Made by a program: the position numbers and the translations under genes. 64,000 nucleotides of DNA from contig OX352772.1 in the NCBI GenBank assembly GCA_947095535.1, positions 162,659,162-162,723,161 of the forward strand. Reading direction: 5' to 3'. Below, piece by piece: positions 55,294 to 64,000 of the stretch. Under the pieces are notes generated by a model, which made no database searches, was not told where the DNA came from, and saw nothing but the letters and a program-made list of their open reading frames with translations. Position 1 is the stretch's first letter. Every line of letters starts with the position of its first letter. This DNA is from Poecilobothrus nobilitatus. Taxonomy: Eukaryota; Arthropoda; Insecta; Diptera; Dolichopodidae.

Positions 55294-56132
55294 ATGGAAT
55301 GCATGAAATCCGAACTTGATCTTTTTGCATCATTACCAGTACAAACAAGTATATTGCGTTCAGAAGAGGTAGCATACAATCCTTTAGCTTCTTTAGAGGC
55401 ATCACCGTCAACTATTGAATTTGTTTCGCTTGGAAATGGAGATACATATCGAGATTTATCGTCAACCTACATCAAATTTAAAGTTCAAATATTAAAAAAA
55501 GATGGATCAGCTTGGAGTGCAAATGATAAAGTAGGAACCGGAACTGATGTAAGAGCAGCCCCGCAGCCCAGTATTGTAAATAATTTATTACACTCTTTAA
55601 TTAAACAATGTAATGTAACTCTAAATGGAAAAAACATCACTCCTTCAGACTCCTTATACCATTATAAAGCATACTTAACTACTTTACTAAATTATGGTAC
55701 AGATTCCAGTCAAACACATTTGGAAGCATCTGGTTGGGAATTGGATAAACCAAATGTAAATGATTTTAGCAATTCTGGTTCTAAATCAAGACAAAAATTG
55801 TACAATAATTCTACAATAGTAGAATTAATGGGAAAATTGTATGTAGATTTCTTCAACACTTCCAAATTACTTTTAAATAACGTTGACATTAGAATTGCTC
55901 TGGCATTAGAAAAACAAGATTTTTTTATTTTCTTTAACGATAACGATGAAAGTTATTTTAAAAATTCTCGAAGCTACATTATACATGAAACATTTAACAA
56001 TTAATCCTAGCATATTAATAGCACATAATACTGTTTTGGAAAAGGCTTATGCAAAATATTTTTATGTTAGAAGTGAAATCAAAACATTTACAATTCCAGC
56101 TAACACATCCAACATATCATTGGATAATATAT
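55294..56132 (+). pseudogene. Polinton 2 major capsid (hexon-type) gene, 5' part, split by provirus
   Basis: The ATG at 55294 begins a double jelly-roll capsid gene of the F54H12.2-like family (DLFASLPVQTSILRSEEV, STIEFVSLGNGDTYRDLS, then PQPSIVNNLLHSLIKQCNV and GWELDKPNVND). A frameshift lies near 55955-55965 within an A-run. In the next frame it reaches 56132, where the errantivirus LTR begins. The 3' part lies at 63413-63892. The family builds the icosahedral shell of Polinton/adintovirus particles. The gene is doubly broken. Confidence 0.82.
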
Positions 56133-56686
56133 AGTTATATCATCACACTCTTCTTCACCACAAATCATACAACAAGATTGCTCGCAAATAACGAAATTGC
56201 CCTTTCATTAAATTCTAAAATAAAATTTACTTTTTACTTTTCTTTTCAAATTCACTTTTCTTTTTAAGTTCAAATTAGCTTATCTTACAATTTTTATTAT
56301 GTCACAATCAAATTTATTACCTAATTCTAAATAACCCAATTTTGAAATAACAAATTATTCAATGCACTTATGCATTCAACAATTTATTTAACAACAATAA
56401 ATTCATGAACTGAAATATGACACATTTTTTGTTTGCGTAGTACAAAATGTTCAATGCACTTATTCTTTGAACATTTTAATTAATAAAGATGATACAAAAC
56501 AATGACCCGAAATATGATACGGTTTTTTTTGTACATTGCATTTAAGTTATGTTGTAACAATTTCATGCATTTGATATAACAGTAAGCCGATAAAGTAATA
56601 ACCCTTACTAATTGTAATTTATCGATTTGCTGATAAGAAATTTTAGGAATAAGTTTTAGAATAATTTTAAGTTAAATACGACTGTA
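56133..56686 (+). repeat. 5' LTR of the errantivirus, 3' end missing
   Basis: This matches 62728-63288 from AGTTATATCATCAC up to CGACTGTA. The 3' LTR then continues for about 124 bases, but here the match stops and a run of about 20 A (56691-56710) follows. No tRNA primer-binding site is recognisable after it. A deletion of the U5 end and primer site, or an assembly error at the A-run, is likely. Confidence 0.85.
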
Positions 56687-56864
56687 TTTAAAAAAAAAAA
56701 AAAAAAAAACTTTAAACAAATGTTTCAATAGCTAAAAACAGTTAAGATAAAAGCTGAGATTACAGTTCAGATAAAAATTAAATAACACCAATAACAAACT
56801 TAACAATAAATAACAAACTTAATTAATAAAATGAATTAATTAAAAAGAAATTTTTTCTAATAAA

Positions 56865-57982
56865 ATGGAATCTAATAACGGGATAATTACTCCAAGCGTG
56901 CTACAAGCAGCATTCAATAGTCAACAACAAACAGCACTAACGGTCAACAACAAGTAGTGTCCAACAATCAGGAAACAACAACAACCACACCAGCAGAATT
57001 ACATTTAACATTGGACCCACTGAGATATATAAGTCATCTTCCAGAATTTAGTGGAAAAGGTGAGGAATTATTTAAATTTCTAGAATTAGTAGAGTGTATC
57101 ATACCTTTAGTTTTAAAATATAATTCTAGTAGTCAAACCATATTATTAAATAAAATTAAAGCTAAGTTAATCGATAAAGCTAGGGAAATAACAGAAATTA
57201 ATAATCATATTAATACTTGGTCTGAAATTAAAAATCTCTTAATAAATAATTTTGGTGAAAGAAAGTCGGCTTTTGAAATATTTGAAGAATTACAAAGTGT
57301 TACCTTTCGTTCTACTTCCGTCGACCTATATAATCAAATCAAAGCAATTCTTAGAAAATTAAACAATAAAATTAAAAACGAAGTTAATTCTTCATTATTA
57401 ATTGAATGTAATATTTTAACCGCGTTGCGAATTTTCAAAGATAAACTTCCGGAACCAATACGTTCCATTTTATTTAGTAGGAACCCAACATCTCTAGAAA
57501 ATGCAATGGATATTTTGTATGAAGGTAATTACGCCGAATACAATCCATCGAAATATCAAAATAAAAATGATATTTTTAGTAAAAATCTCAATAGAAATAA
57601 AAATGGTGCTTATAAGAATAACAATTATAACAATAAAAGTAATAATAATTTTACAAACAACCATAGTAACAATAATCACAGTAACAATAACAATTTTAGG
57701 TCAGATTTCCAACCTCGTAATTCTAATAATAATAATTACACATATAATAGTCATAACCATCCTCGTAAAACCCAACAAAATTTTAATACTCGGTCTTCCC
57801 AACAAAATTTTAACCATTTTAGAAACAACCAAAGAAACTACGAAACCATGGAAGTTGACCCAACTACCATAAATCGTAGAATTAATACTCTCGAAACACA
57901 AGATAACTATGAAAAATCAAATCGCGAAATTGAAAATTTTCACTCAATAGCCTCGGATCAAAACAGGAACTTCCTTATATAA
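56865..57982 (+). pseudogene. Errantivirus gag, one frameshift near the start
   Basis: The first ATG (56865) opens a frame that stops at 56957; the main frame, open from about 56924, carries the rest, so a one-base change in the CAA-rich stretch near 56920-56955 is likely. The main frame encodes a gypsy-type Gag: RYISHLPEFSGKGEELFKFL, TWSEIKNLLINNFGERKSAF, and LNNKIKNEVNS. Then comes an Asn/His-rich tail (57590-57800) instead of zinc knuckles, as in many errantiviruses. It ends at 57982 and overlaps pol by a -1 shift. Confidence 0.78.
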
Positions 57983-60900
57983 AGATACAATCAAAAGGAA
58001 GACCTTTAAAATTTATTATAGATTCAGGTGCTACTATGAGCATAATAAATAGTGGAATTTGTAATCCAATTTACAAATCCAAAATTGAACCTATTAATAT
58101 TAAAACATTACGCAATACGTTTGCATGTGATACGAAAACCATAATTGATCCTTTTCTTGAATTTGACTCTAAGGAAAAATTCGAATTCTTAGAAATAGAC
58201 TTTCATGATAGATTTGACGGTTTAATAGGTAACAACATTCTCAAACCGTTACAATCTATAATTGACTATGAAAACAATTGTTTAAAAATAAACACTGGCA
58301 ATTTTATTCCTCTCTATTTTAATGAAAAAGACGAAAAAGAATATAATATCCCAGTACCAATGAAAGAGTTAAAAATTTTTCAAAATGAAATTTTCGTAGG
58401 TGAAAACAATATTAGATGTGGTCATTTAGATCACACAATTAAAAGTGAACTTTTAAAAATTTTAAAAAAGTTCAATAAAGCCTTTTTTTATGAAGGTGAT
58501 GATTTAACTTTCACCCACGAAATCAAACACGCAATTAATACCACTAACGAAATACCAATCTGCACTAAGATTTATAGGTATCCCGAAGTACATAAAAAGG
58601 AAGTCGACAAACAAATCGACGAAATGCTAAACCAGGGAATAATAAGACACAGCGATTCACCCTATTCGGCTCCTTTATGGGTTGTCCCAAAAAAGATCGA
58701 TGCATCAAAGGAACAAAAATGGCGTATTGTCATTGATTACAAGAAACTAAATAACGTTACTATAGATGACAAGTACCCAATCCCGAATATCGATGAAATC
58801 CTTGACAAACTTGGTCGTGCAATGTATTTCACTACTCTCGATTTGGCTAAAGGCTTCCACCAAATCGAGATAGCAAACAATGACATAAAAAAAACAGCTT
58901 TTAGCACAAACAATGGCCATTATGAGTTCTTGCGAATGCCATTCGGGCTTAAAAATGCCCCGGCAACCTTCCAACGCTTAATGAATTCCGTACTAAAAGA
59001 ATTTATAGGCAAATATTGTTACGTGTATTTGGATGATATCATCATATTTAGCACTAGCAAAGAAGAACACTTTGCTATCTTACAAAAGATCCTTAAGAGA
59101 CTCGAAGACGCAAATTTAAAAATTCAACTCGACAAAAGCGAGTTTATGAAACAAGAGACAGAATTCTTGCGTCATATAATAACAACAAGGGGAATAAAAC
59201 CAAACCCCAATAAAATTGAAGCTATAAATAAATTTCCGATACCCAAAACCCCTAAGCAAATAAAAAGTTTCTTAGGTTTAGTGGGTTACTATAGGAAATT
59301 TATTAAAGACTTCGCAAAAATTGCTAAACCAATTACACTTTGTTTAAAAAAAGGAAAACGTATTGATGTTAGTAACACTGATTATAAGGAAGGTTTTAGT
59401 AAACTAAAACTGCTTATTACAACGGACCCTATTCTTGTGTATCCTAATTTCTCAAACACTTTCGTCTTGACTACGGATGCAAGTGATTTCGCTATAGGTG
59501 CTGTGTTATCACAAGATAACCATCCTATATGCTACGCTTCACGTACCTTGAATGAACATGAATGCAAATACTCTACCATCGAAAAGGAGTTACTTGCAAT
59601 AGTCTGGGCAACTAAATATTTCCGTCCATACCTTTTTGGACGTAAATTTACTATTAAAACCGACCACAAACCTCTCCAATGGCTTCATAACTTGAAGGAA
59701 CCTAATTCCAAGTTACAAAGATGGAAAATCAAGTTAGAAGAATTTAATTTTGACATAAAATATTTAAGTGGACGAGAAAACAAAGTTGCCGATGCTCTCT
59801 CACGTGTTCAGATTCATTTAAACGAATCAAATCTAAATAGGTTAAATTTAAACGAGAATAATTCAAATGACATGGATATTGACGAAATAAAATCAACTGA
59901 TGCTACAATTCCGAATATATTCCTAGCTGATGAAGACAATTCCGAATATATTCCTATATCAGAATCACCAATTAATTTCTACAAAACACAGATCATCATA
60001 AAAAAGGGTTCACCGGAACAATTGAAATTATTTAAAATCCATCGTAGAACAAGGAAAATTTTCATACATCCTAATCCTAACGAGGATTTTTTTATTGAAG
60101 TTTTTAGAAATCATATTCCTAGTAAAGGAATAATAGGAATTATGATTGAAGATATTAATATTTACAGTTCTTTTCAAAATACATACCTAAAATATTTTTC
60201 AAAAAATAAACTAATAAAATTAAACAAATGCTCACTTTTACTTACTGACATTTTATATCGTCTCGAAATAAAGGAACTTATTCTTGACCAACACACAAAA
60301 ACAAATCATAGAGGTATCAATGATGTCTACTTAAATTTAAAGAAAAGCTACTATTTTCCTAAATTGAAAAATGAAATTCAAAATGTTATAAATAATTGTC
60401 ACATTTGCAACATCGCGAAGTATGAAAGACGTCCTTTAAATCTACCCTTAAAAATTACAGAAACTCCTGAAAAACCATTACAAATAGTCCATATGGACAT
60501 ATGGTTTCACACAAAAGGAAATCCATACTTGACAATAATTGACAAATTTTCAAAGCACGCCCAAATTATTCCCTTAAAATCTAGGAATTGGGTGGATTTG
60601 AAAAATGGATTTATGCAATATATAGCATCTTTCGGTAAACCTGTTAAAGTTGTAACCGACCAAGAGAAGGGTTTTAACAGCCTCAATTTCAAAAATTATT
60701 TAGAAACAGAAGGAATTGCTGTTCATTTTACTACTCCAAATAACCATAGTAGTAATGCGGATATTGAAAGATTCCATAATACATTAAATGAACACCTGCG
60801 AATTTTGAATACGATCGAAAAAGAAGAAGGTCAAATTACGGACGAAGATCCCATTATCAAAAGCTTAAAAGCTTACAACGAAACTATTCACACTTCAACT

Positions 60901-61188
60901 GGCAAAAAGCCAATTGATTTTCTAAATGGTACTATCTCTTCCGATCAATATCCTTCTATCAAAGAAATGAATACAAAAATTAAAGAAAAAGCGATCGAGA
61001 AACGTAATAAAGGTAAAACCAATGGTAAGCCTTCCAATTATCTTAAACTAAACAGAATTGCGAAACTACAACCTTATCACAAAAAAATTCAAATCACCGA
61101 TTCAAATAACGATCATTTTAAAATTAACAAAGAAAATATTCCACGTTACATTAATCAATTTAAAAGAAAATTCACGTATCAAAACTAA
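57966..61188 (+). CDS. Errantivirus pol: protease, reverse transcriptase, RNase H, integrase
   Basis: The frame opens before 57982 in the -1 frame relative to gag and is expected to be made by ribosomal frameshifting; an ATG at 58036 is internal. The protease active site DSGA is at 58021-58032. RT shows YVYLDDIIIF (about 59019). RNase H shows LTTDASDFAIGAVLSQ and TDHKPLQWL. Integrase has a His/Cys zinc region (THRG-type at 60300, CHICN at 60400) and a DD35E triad with Asp codons at 60496 and 60658 and Glu at 60766. The frame is open for more than 1,050 residues, the usual gypsy-type length, consistent with a recent insertion. Confidence 0.9.
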
Positions 61189-61189
61189 T

Positions 61190-62806
61190 TACTTGTATCT
61201 TATTCTAGGATTAATTCTCTTTGTCCTCTTACTGGTTTTTCCAATTGTCCTGTATCGCTCATCCATAGATGTTAACCAAATACCACCTGGAAATGGTTAC
61301 ATTCTCTTCGAGGAATCTGAGCTTAAAATAATACAAAGTTACAGAAGAATATTGCATGTTGTCGAGCTAACTCAATACGAAACAATTATTAACAAAATAG
61401 AATCAAACGTATTACAACTTCAAAACGAAACTGATATTCCTTCGGTTTTGTTACATAAATTAAAACACCTAAAGGAAGATTACAATAGTATTATTCCACA
61501 CCACGTAAGTAAAAGATCATTGTTTAATCTTGGTGGAAATATTCTTCGCTTTGCTATTGGTGTAATGGACGACGACGATAGAAAAGAAATAGAGGAACAC
61601 TTAAAGGTAATAGAACAAAATAACGGTAAATTAATTAATAATGTTAACGATCAAGTATTAATAAACCAAAAAATATCTAATGAAATAAAAAACATTACCG
61701 ATCATATTAACTTAGCTCAAAATGAAATAAAAAATGTAATTAATAATTTCCAAAATAATATTGATAAAATAAATAAAAAATTAGAGTACTTTATGATTAA
61801 AACCGAAATAATTGAAAATATTGATTTATTAACAAAACAAATTTTAAATATTAAGGAAATAATCTTAGCTAGTAAGTTAGAAATACTGTCAAAGGATATT
61901 TTAACACAAACAGAAATTAAAAATTATAATATCACCATAGAAATACTACCTTTCATTAAAAATTGCGTTCTTTTCCGTAACAATTCTATAATATTTGTTT
62001 TATCTATACCAATTTCCAAAAATGAAAAATGTTTTGTAACTATTTTAGAAAAAATTCCAAATAAAAATGTAAACTTAGAACTAGATACTAATACAAAAAA
62101 AATCATTATATGTAAACAAAGTATTTTTAAATTTATTGATAAGAAAAATGTTATGGAAAAAGATCTAATACCTTTTGATGATAATTGTATAAAAAATTTA
62201 TTAACTGACAATCACATGAAATGTAATTTCCGAATTAACCTTTCTGCTAGTATAATAAAAATATCGGACACTGTAGTTGTTACAATTAACTTAAACAAAA
62301 CAATCCTTTATAATAACTGTGGTCAACCGGATATGATCCACATAAAAGGCAATAATGTTGTAAAATTTACAAATTGTAAAATTTCACTTGATTCATTTCA
62401 ACAAGAAAATTATGAGAAGGAATATTACAATAATATCTTGCCATACTTCGAACGTAATATAAGCATTGAAGAAGTGGTTAATGCTATACAATTGACAGAA
62501 TTACATGCCTCCAATATTAACAATACAAAAATAATAGAGGAAATTAAATATAACAGTTCTTGGAAGTGGCACGCAAGCGTTTTCGCAAACTCATTTATTG
62601 GCATCATTCTTGTATTATCACTGTCTATTGGCTTTTATTGCCTAAAACAATTTAAAGCAAAAAGTTCGAAAATAAATATTGAATTAAAAGAAATTCGCAC
62701 GGAGTCGAATCTTAAGGGGGGGGGGGGAGTTATATCATCACACTCTTCTTCACCACAAATCATACAACAAGATTGCTCGCAAATAACGAAATTGCCCTTT
62801 CATTAA
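61190..62806 (+). CDS. Errantivirus envelope (baculovirus F-like) glycoprotein
   Basis: The frame is open from about 61058, overlapping pol, to 62806, running past the polypurine tract into the 3' LTR. No ATG is present near its start; a strong splice acceptor (TTGTATCTTATTCTAG, ends 61213) suggests expression from a spliced RNA, as in gypsy. Features: an N-terminal hydrophobic segment (LFVLLLVFPIVLY, signal-like); a basic site VSKR before SLFNLGGNILRFAIG, where F-type proteins are cleaved and carry the fusion peptide; a coiled coil (61650-61790); many N-glycosylation sequons; and a C-terminal membrane segment SFIGIILVLSLSIGFY. The P4 position of the cleavage site is Val, not Arg. Confidence 0.82.
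   Translation, partial: YLYLILGLILFVLLLVFPIVLYRSSIDVNQIPPGNGYILFEESELKIIQSYRRILHVVELTQYETIINKIESNVLQLQNETDIPSVLLHKLKHLKEDYNSIIPHHVSKRSLFNLGGNILRFAIGVMDDDDRKEIEEHLKVIEQNNGKLINNVNDQVLINQKISNEIKNITDHINLAQNEIKNVINNFQNNIDKINKKLEYFMIKTEIIENIDLLTKQILNIKEIILASKLEILSKDILTQTEIKNYNITIEILPFIKNCVLFRNNSIIFVLSIPISKNEKCFVTILEKIPNKNVNLELDTNTKKIIICKQSIFKFIDKKNVMEKDLIPFDDNCIKNLLTDNHMKCNFRINLSASIIKISDTVVVTINLNKTILYNNCGQPDMIHIKGNNVVKFTNCKISLDSFQQENYEKEYYNNILPYFERNISIEEVVNAIQLTELHASNINNTKIIEEIKYNSSWKWHASVFANSFIGIILVLSLSIGFYCLKQFKAKSSKINIELKEIRTESNLKGGGGVISSHSSSPQIIQQDCSQITKLPFH
62714..62727 (+). other. Polypurine tract of the errantivirus
   Basis: AA followed by twelve G lies immediately before the AGTTAT start of the 3' LTR. 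This primes plus-strand synthesis in LTR retroelements. It is inside the env frame, giving a Gly run. Confidence 0.85.
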
Positions 62807-63412
62807 ATTCTAAAATAAAATTTACTTTTTACTTTTCTTTTCAAATTCACTTTTCTTTTTAAATTCAAATTAGCTTATCTTACAATTTTTATTATGTCAC
62901 AATCAAATTTATTACGTAATTCTAAATAACCCAATTTTGAAAATAAAAATAACAAATTGTTCAATGCACTTATGCATTCAACAATTTATTTAACAACAAC
63001 AAATTCATGAACTGAAATATGACACATTTTTTGTTTGCGTAGTACAAAATGTTCAATGCACTTATTCTTTGAACATTTTAATTAATAAAGAAGATACAAA
63101 ACAATGACCCGAAATATGATACGGTTTTTTTTGTACATTGCATTTAAGTTATGTTGTAACAATTTCATGCATTTGATATAACAGCAAGCCGATAAAGTAA
63201 TAACCCTTACTAATTGTAATTTATCGATTTGCTGATAAGAAATTTTAGGAATAAGTTTTAGAATAATTTTAAGTTAAATACGACTGTAAGAAAAATAAAT
63301 GATTATTATTAATTTGTGAAGAATAAAGAAAGTACTGAGATTAATTTGGGTTTTTTTAAATTATTAAATTTTAAAGTAAAATTTATAGCACACTTTTGTC
63401 GAATAAGTAAGT
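62728..63412 (+). repeat. 3' LTR of the errantivirus, about 685 bp
   Basis: It begins AGTTATATCATCAC and matches the 5' LTR up to 63288. The remaining 124 bases to about 63412 are not present in the 5' LTR and end next to a TATAT copy of the target. An ACTAATTGTAATTTATCG region and A/T-rich U5 are seen. The exact 3' boundary could shift by one or two bases, depending on whether the duplication is 4 or 5 bases. Confidence 0.8.
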
Positions 63413-63892
63413 ATATTTATAGGGCAAATACCAAAAGCTCTTGTATTTTATATGGTTAATAATGAAAATTTTAATGGTAAAAGATCAAAAAATCCATACC
63501 ATTTCGGTCATCAAAATCTCACACAATTTCAATTGTATGTGAATGGAGTGCCTACACCAAACTCTGCAATTGAAACAAGTTTTACATTGAATAACAATTG
63601 CAATTCTCGTGCATATTTAACATTATTTAGCGGAAGAGGTATACATCATTCTGATAGAGGACATCAAATTTCAAAAGAACTATTTGCAAAAGGTTATACA
63701 ATACTAGCTTTTGATTTATCACCAGACGGCTCTGGAACTGATACATGCCAGAGTTTATTAAACCAGGGAGTTGTAAAGATTGAAGCAAGACTCAGTTCTC
63801 CATTAACTTCAACATTAACATGCATTGTGTTTGCGGAATTCGACGCCAGTATCGAAATTGATAAAAATCGTAACGTCTACGTAAACATATAA
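63413..63892 (+). pseudogene. Polinton 2 major capsid (hexon-type) gene, 3' part
   Basis: The capsid frame resumes directly after the provirus: GQIPKALVFYMVNNENFNG, NPYHFGHQNLTQFQLYVNG, then YLTLFSGRGIHHSDRG, YTILAFDLSPDGSGTD and the C-terminus IVFAEFDASIEIDKNRNVYV, ending at TAA 63892. This is the conserved C-terminal jelly-roll end of F54H12.2-like proteins. It belongs with 55294-56132; without the provirus and the upstream frameshift the gene would encode one capsid protein of normal layout. Confidence 0.85.
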
Positions 63893-63928
63893 AAGGCAGT
63901 TTAGTGAACCATTTTTAATCACTTGAAA

Positions 63929-64000
63929 ATGATGTGCGCTCTAGTAGATTTATCGTTCTGTACGGACGACAGCAATACAATATTTGTTAAAAACTTTGCT
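63929..64000 (+). CDS. Start of the next Polinton 2 gene, runs off the window
   Basis: ATG at 63929 (a second ATG follows at once) opens MMCALVDLSFCTDDSNTIF and remains open to the end, 24 codons. Arthropod Polintons often have a conserved gene of unknown function after hexon that starts with a similar ALVD-type segment. Spacing from the capsid stop is 36 bases. The assignment is weak because of the short length. Confidence 0.45.
   Translation, partial: MMCALVDLSFCTDDSNTIFVKNFA

Larger units (their letters stand above)
56133..63412 (+). mobile_element. Errantivirus (env-bearing gypsy-type endogenous retrovirus), 7.3 kb
   Basis: LTRs lie at 56133-56686 (3'-truncated) and 62728-63412, with gag, pol and env between them and a polypurine tract just before the second LTR. 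Identical TATAT flanks at 56128-56132 and 63413-63417 fit a short target duplication, and the insertion falls in the Polinton capsid gene. The LTRs differ by about six substitutions and one 7-bp indel over about 555 bases, so it inserted recently. LTR start AGTTAT and AT-alternating target are as known for errantiviruses. Confidence 0.88.
50000..64000. mobile_element. Polinton 2 (Maverick/adintovirus-like), partial, interrupted by an errantivirus
   Basis: From left to right: tandem repeats, integrase and an unknown gene on the minus strand, then divergently a packaging ATPase, a small basic protein, an unknown protein, a penton-like protein, a pX-like protein, the hexon-type capsid gene (split) and a further gene running off the window. 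This set is typical of insect Polintons. The polymerase B and protease are not in the window. Many genes carry a single frameshift, so it is a recently decayed copy. The left terminal repeat was not identified; it is probably replaced or truncated at the A4 boundary. Confidence 0.8.

Noticed and set aside
57494..57901. Open frames overlapping the errantivirus gag tail in other frames and strand
   Set aside because: They come from the Asn-codon-rich repeat region (AAT/AAC) and show no domain.

Overview
The window is AT-rich DNA from an animal nuclear genome, almost certainly an insect. The evidence is the last three exons of a pickpocket-type (DEG/ENaC) sodium channel gene (36487-37411, minus strand), a tRNA-derived SINE, R1/RTE/CR1-type LINEs, a piggyBac copy, Polinton/Maverick (adintovirus-like) DNA and an env-bearing errantivirus. 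The insect order cannot be fixed from sequence alone. Apart from the channel exons and a few small unknown genes, nearly everything is mobile DNA.

Region 1-15435 is a Russian-doll nest. An R1-like LINE (+) is split by a HINE-like element (184-1582) and by a LINE (-, LINE1). LINE1 is split by a second LINE (+, LINE2), which is split by a CR1-like LINE (-, LINE3), which is split by another HINE-like element (8609-10220). Next come a short family-B element, a degenerate piggyBac with TTAA flanks (16456-18853), a CR1-like LINE4 (+, about 18900-27040) carrying an RTE LINE with a 9-bp target duplication (21947-25212), a Ty3/gypsy remnant that lost its reverse transcriptase core (-, 27590-30280), and a (TTA)n tract.

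Region 31800-41695 holds an element (family C) filled with about thirteen copies of a 148-bp unit, the channel exons lying between inverted copies of another repeat (E), the SINE, and a 1.7-kb family-B element.

Region 41700-64000 contains two divergent Polinton-like elements. The first keeps DNA polymerase B pieces and a chromodomain integrase. The second keeps an integrase and an unknown gene on the minus strand and, divergently, a packaging ATPase and virion-type genes on the plus strand up to the hexon-type major capsid gene. That capsid gene is split by a young errantivirus (56133-63412) with gag, pol and env; its LTRs differ by about six substitutions and one indel. Between the two Polintons, two family-A elements form a 1.6-kb inverted repeat whose 153-bp loop holds the start of a small unknown gene.

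The most general pattern is that families A, B, C and D are unrelated over most of their length but share one end architecture: a 5' hairpin, a 3' subterminal inverted copy of the 5' end, a second hairpin 13-18 bases from the 3' end, and insertion into T-runs. This matches what is known of Helentron-associated non-autonomous elements (HINEs).
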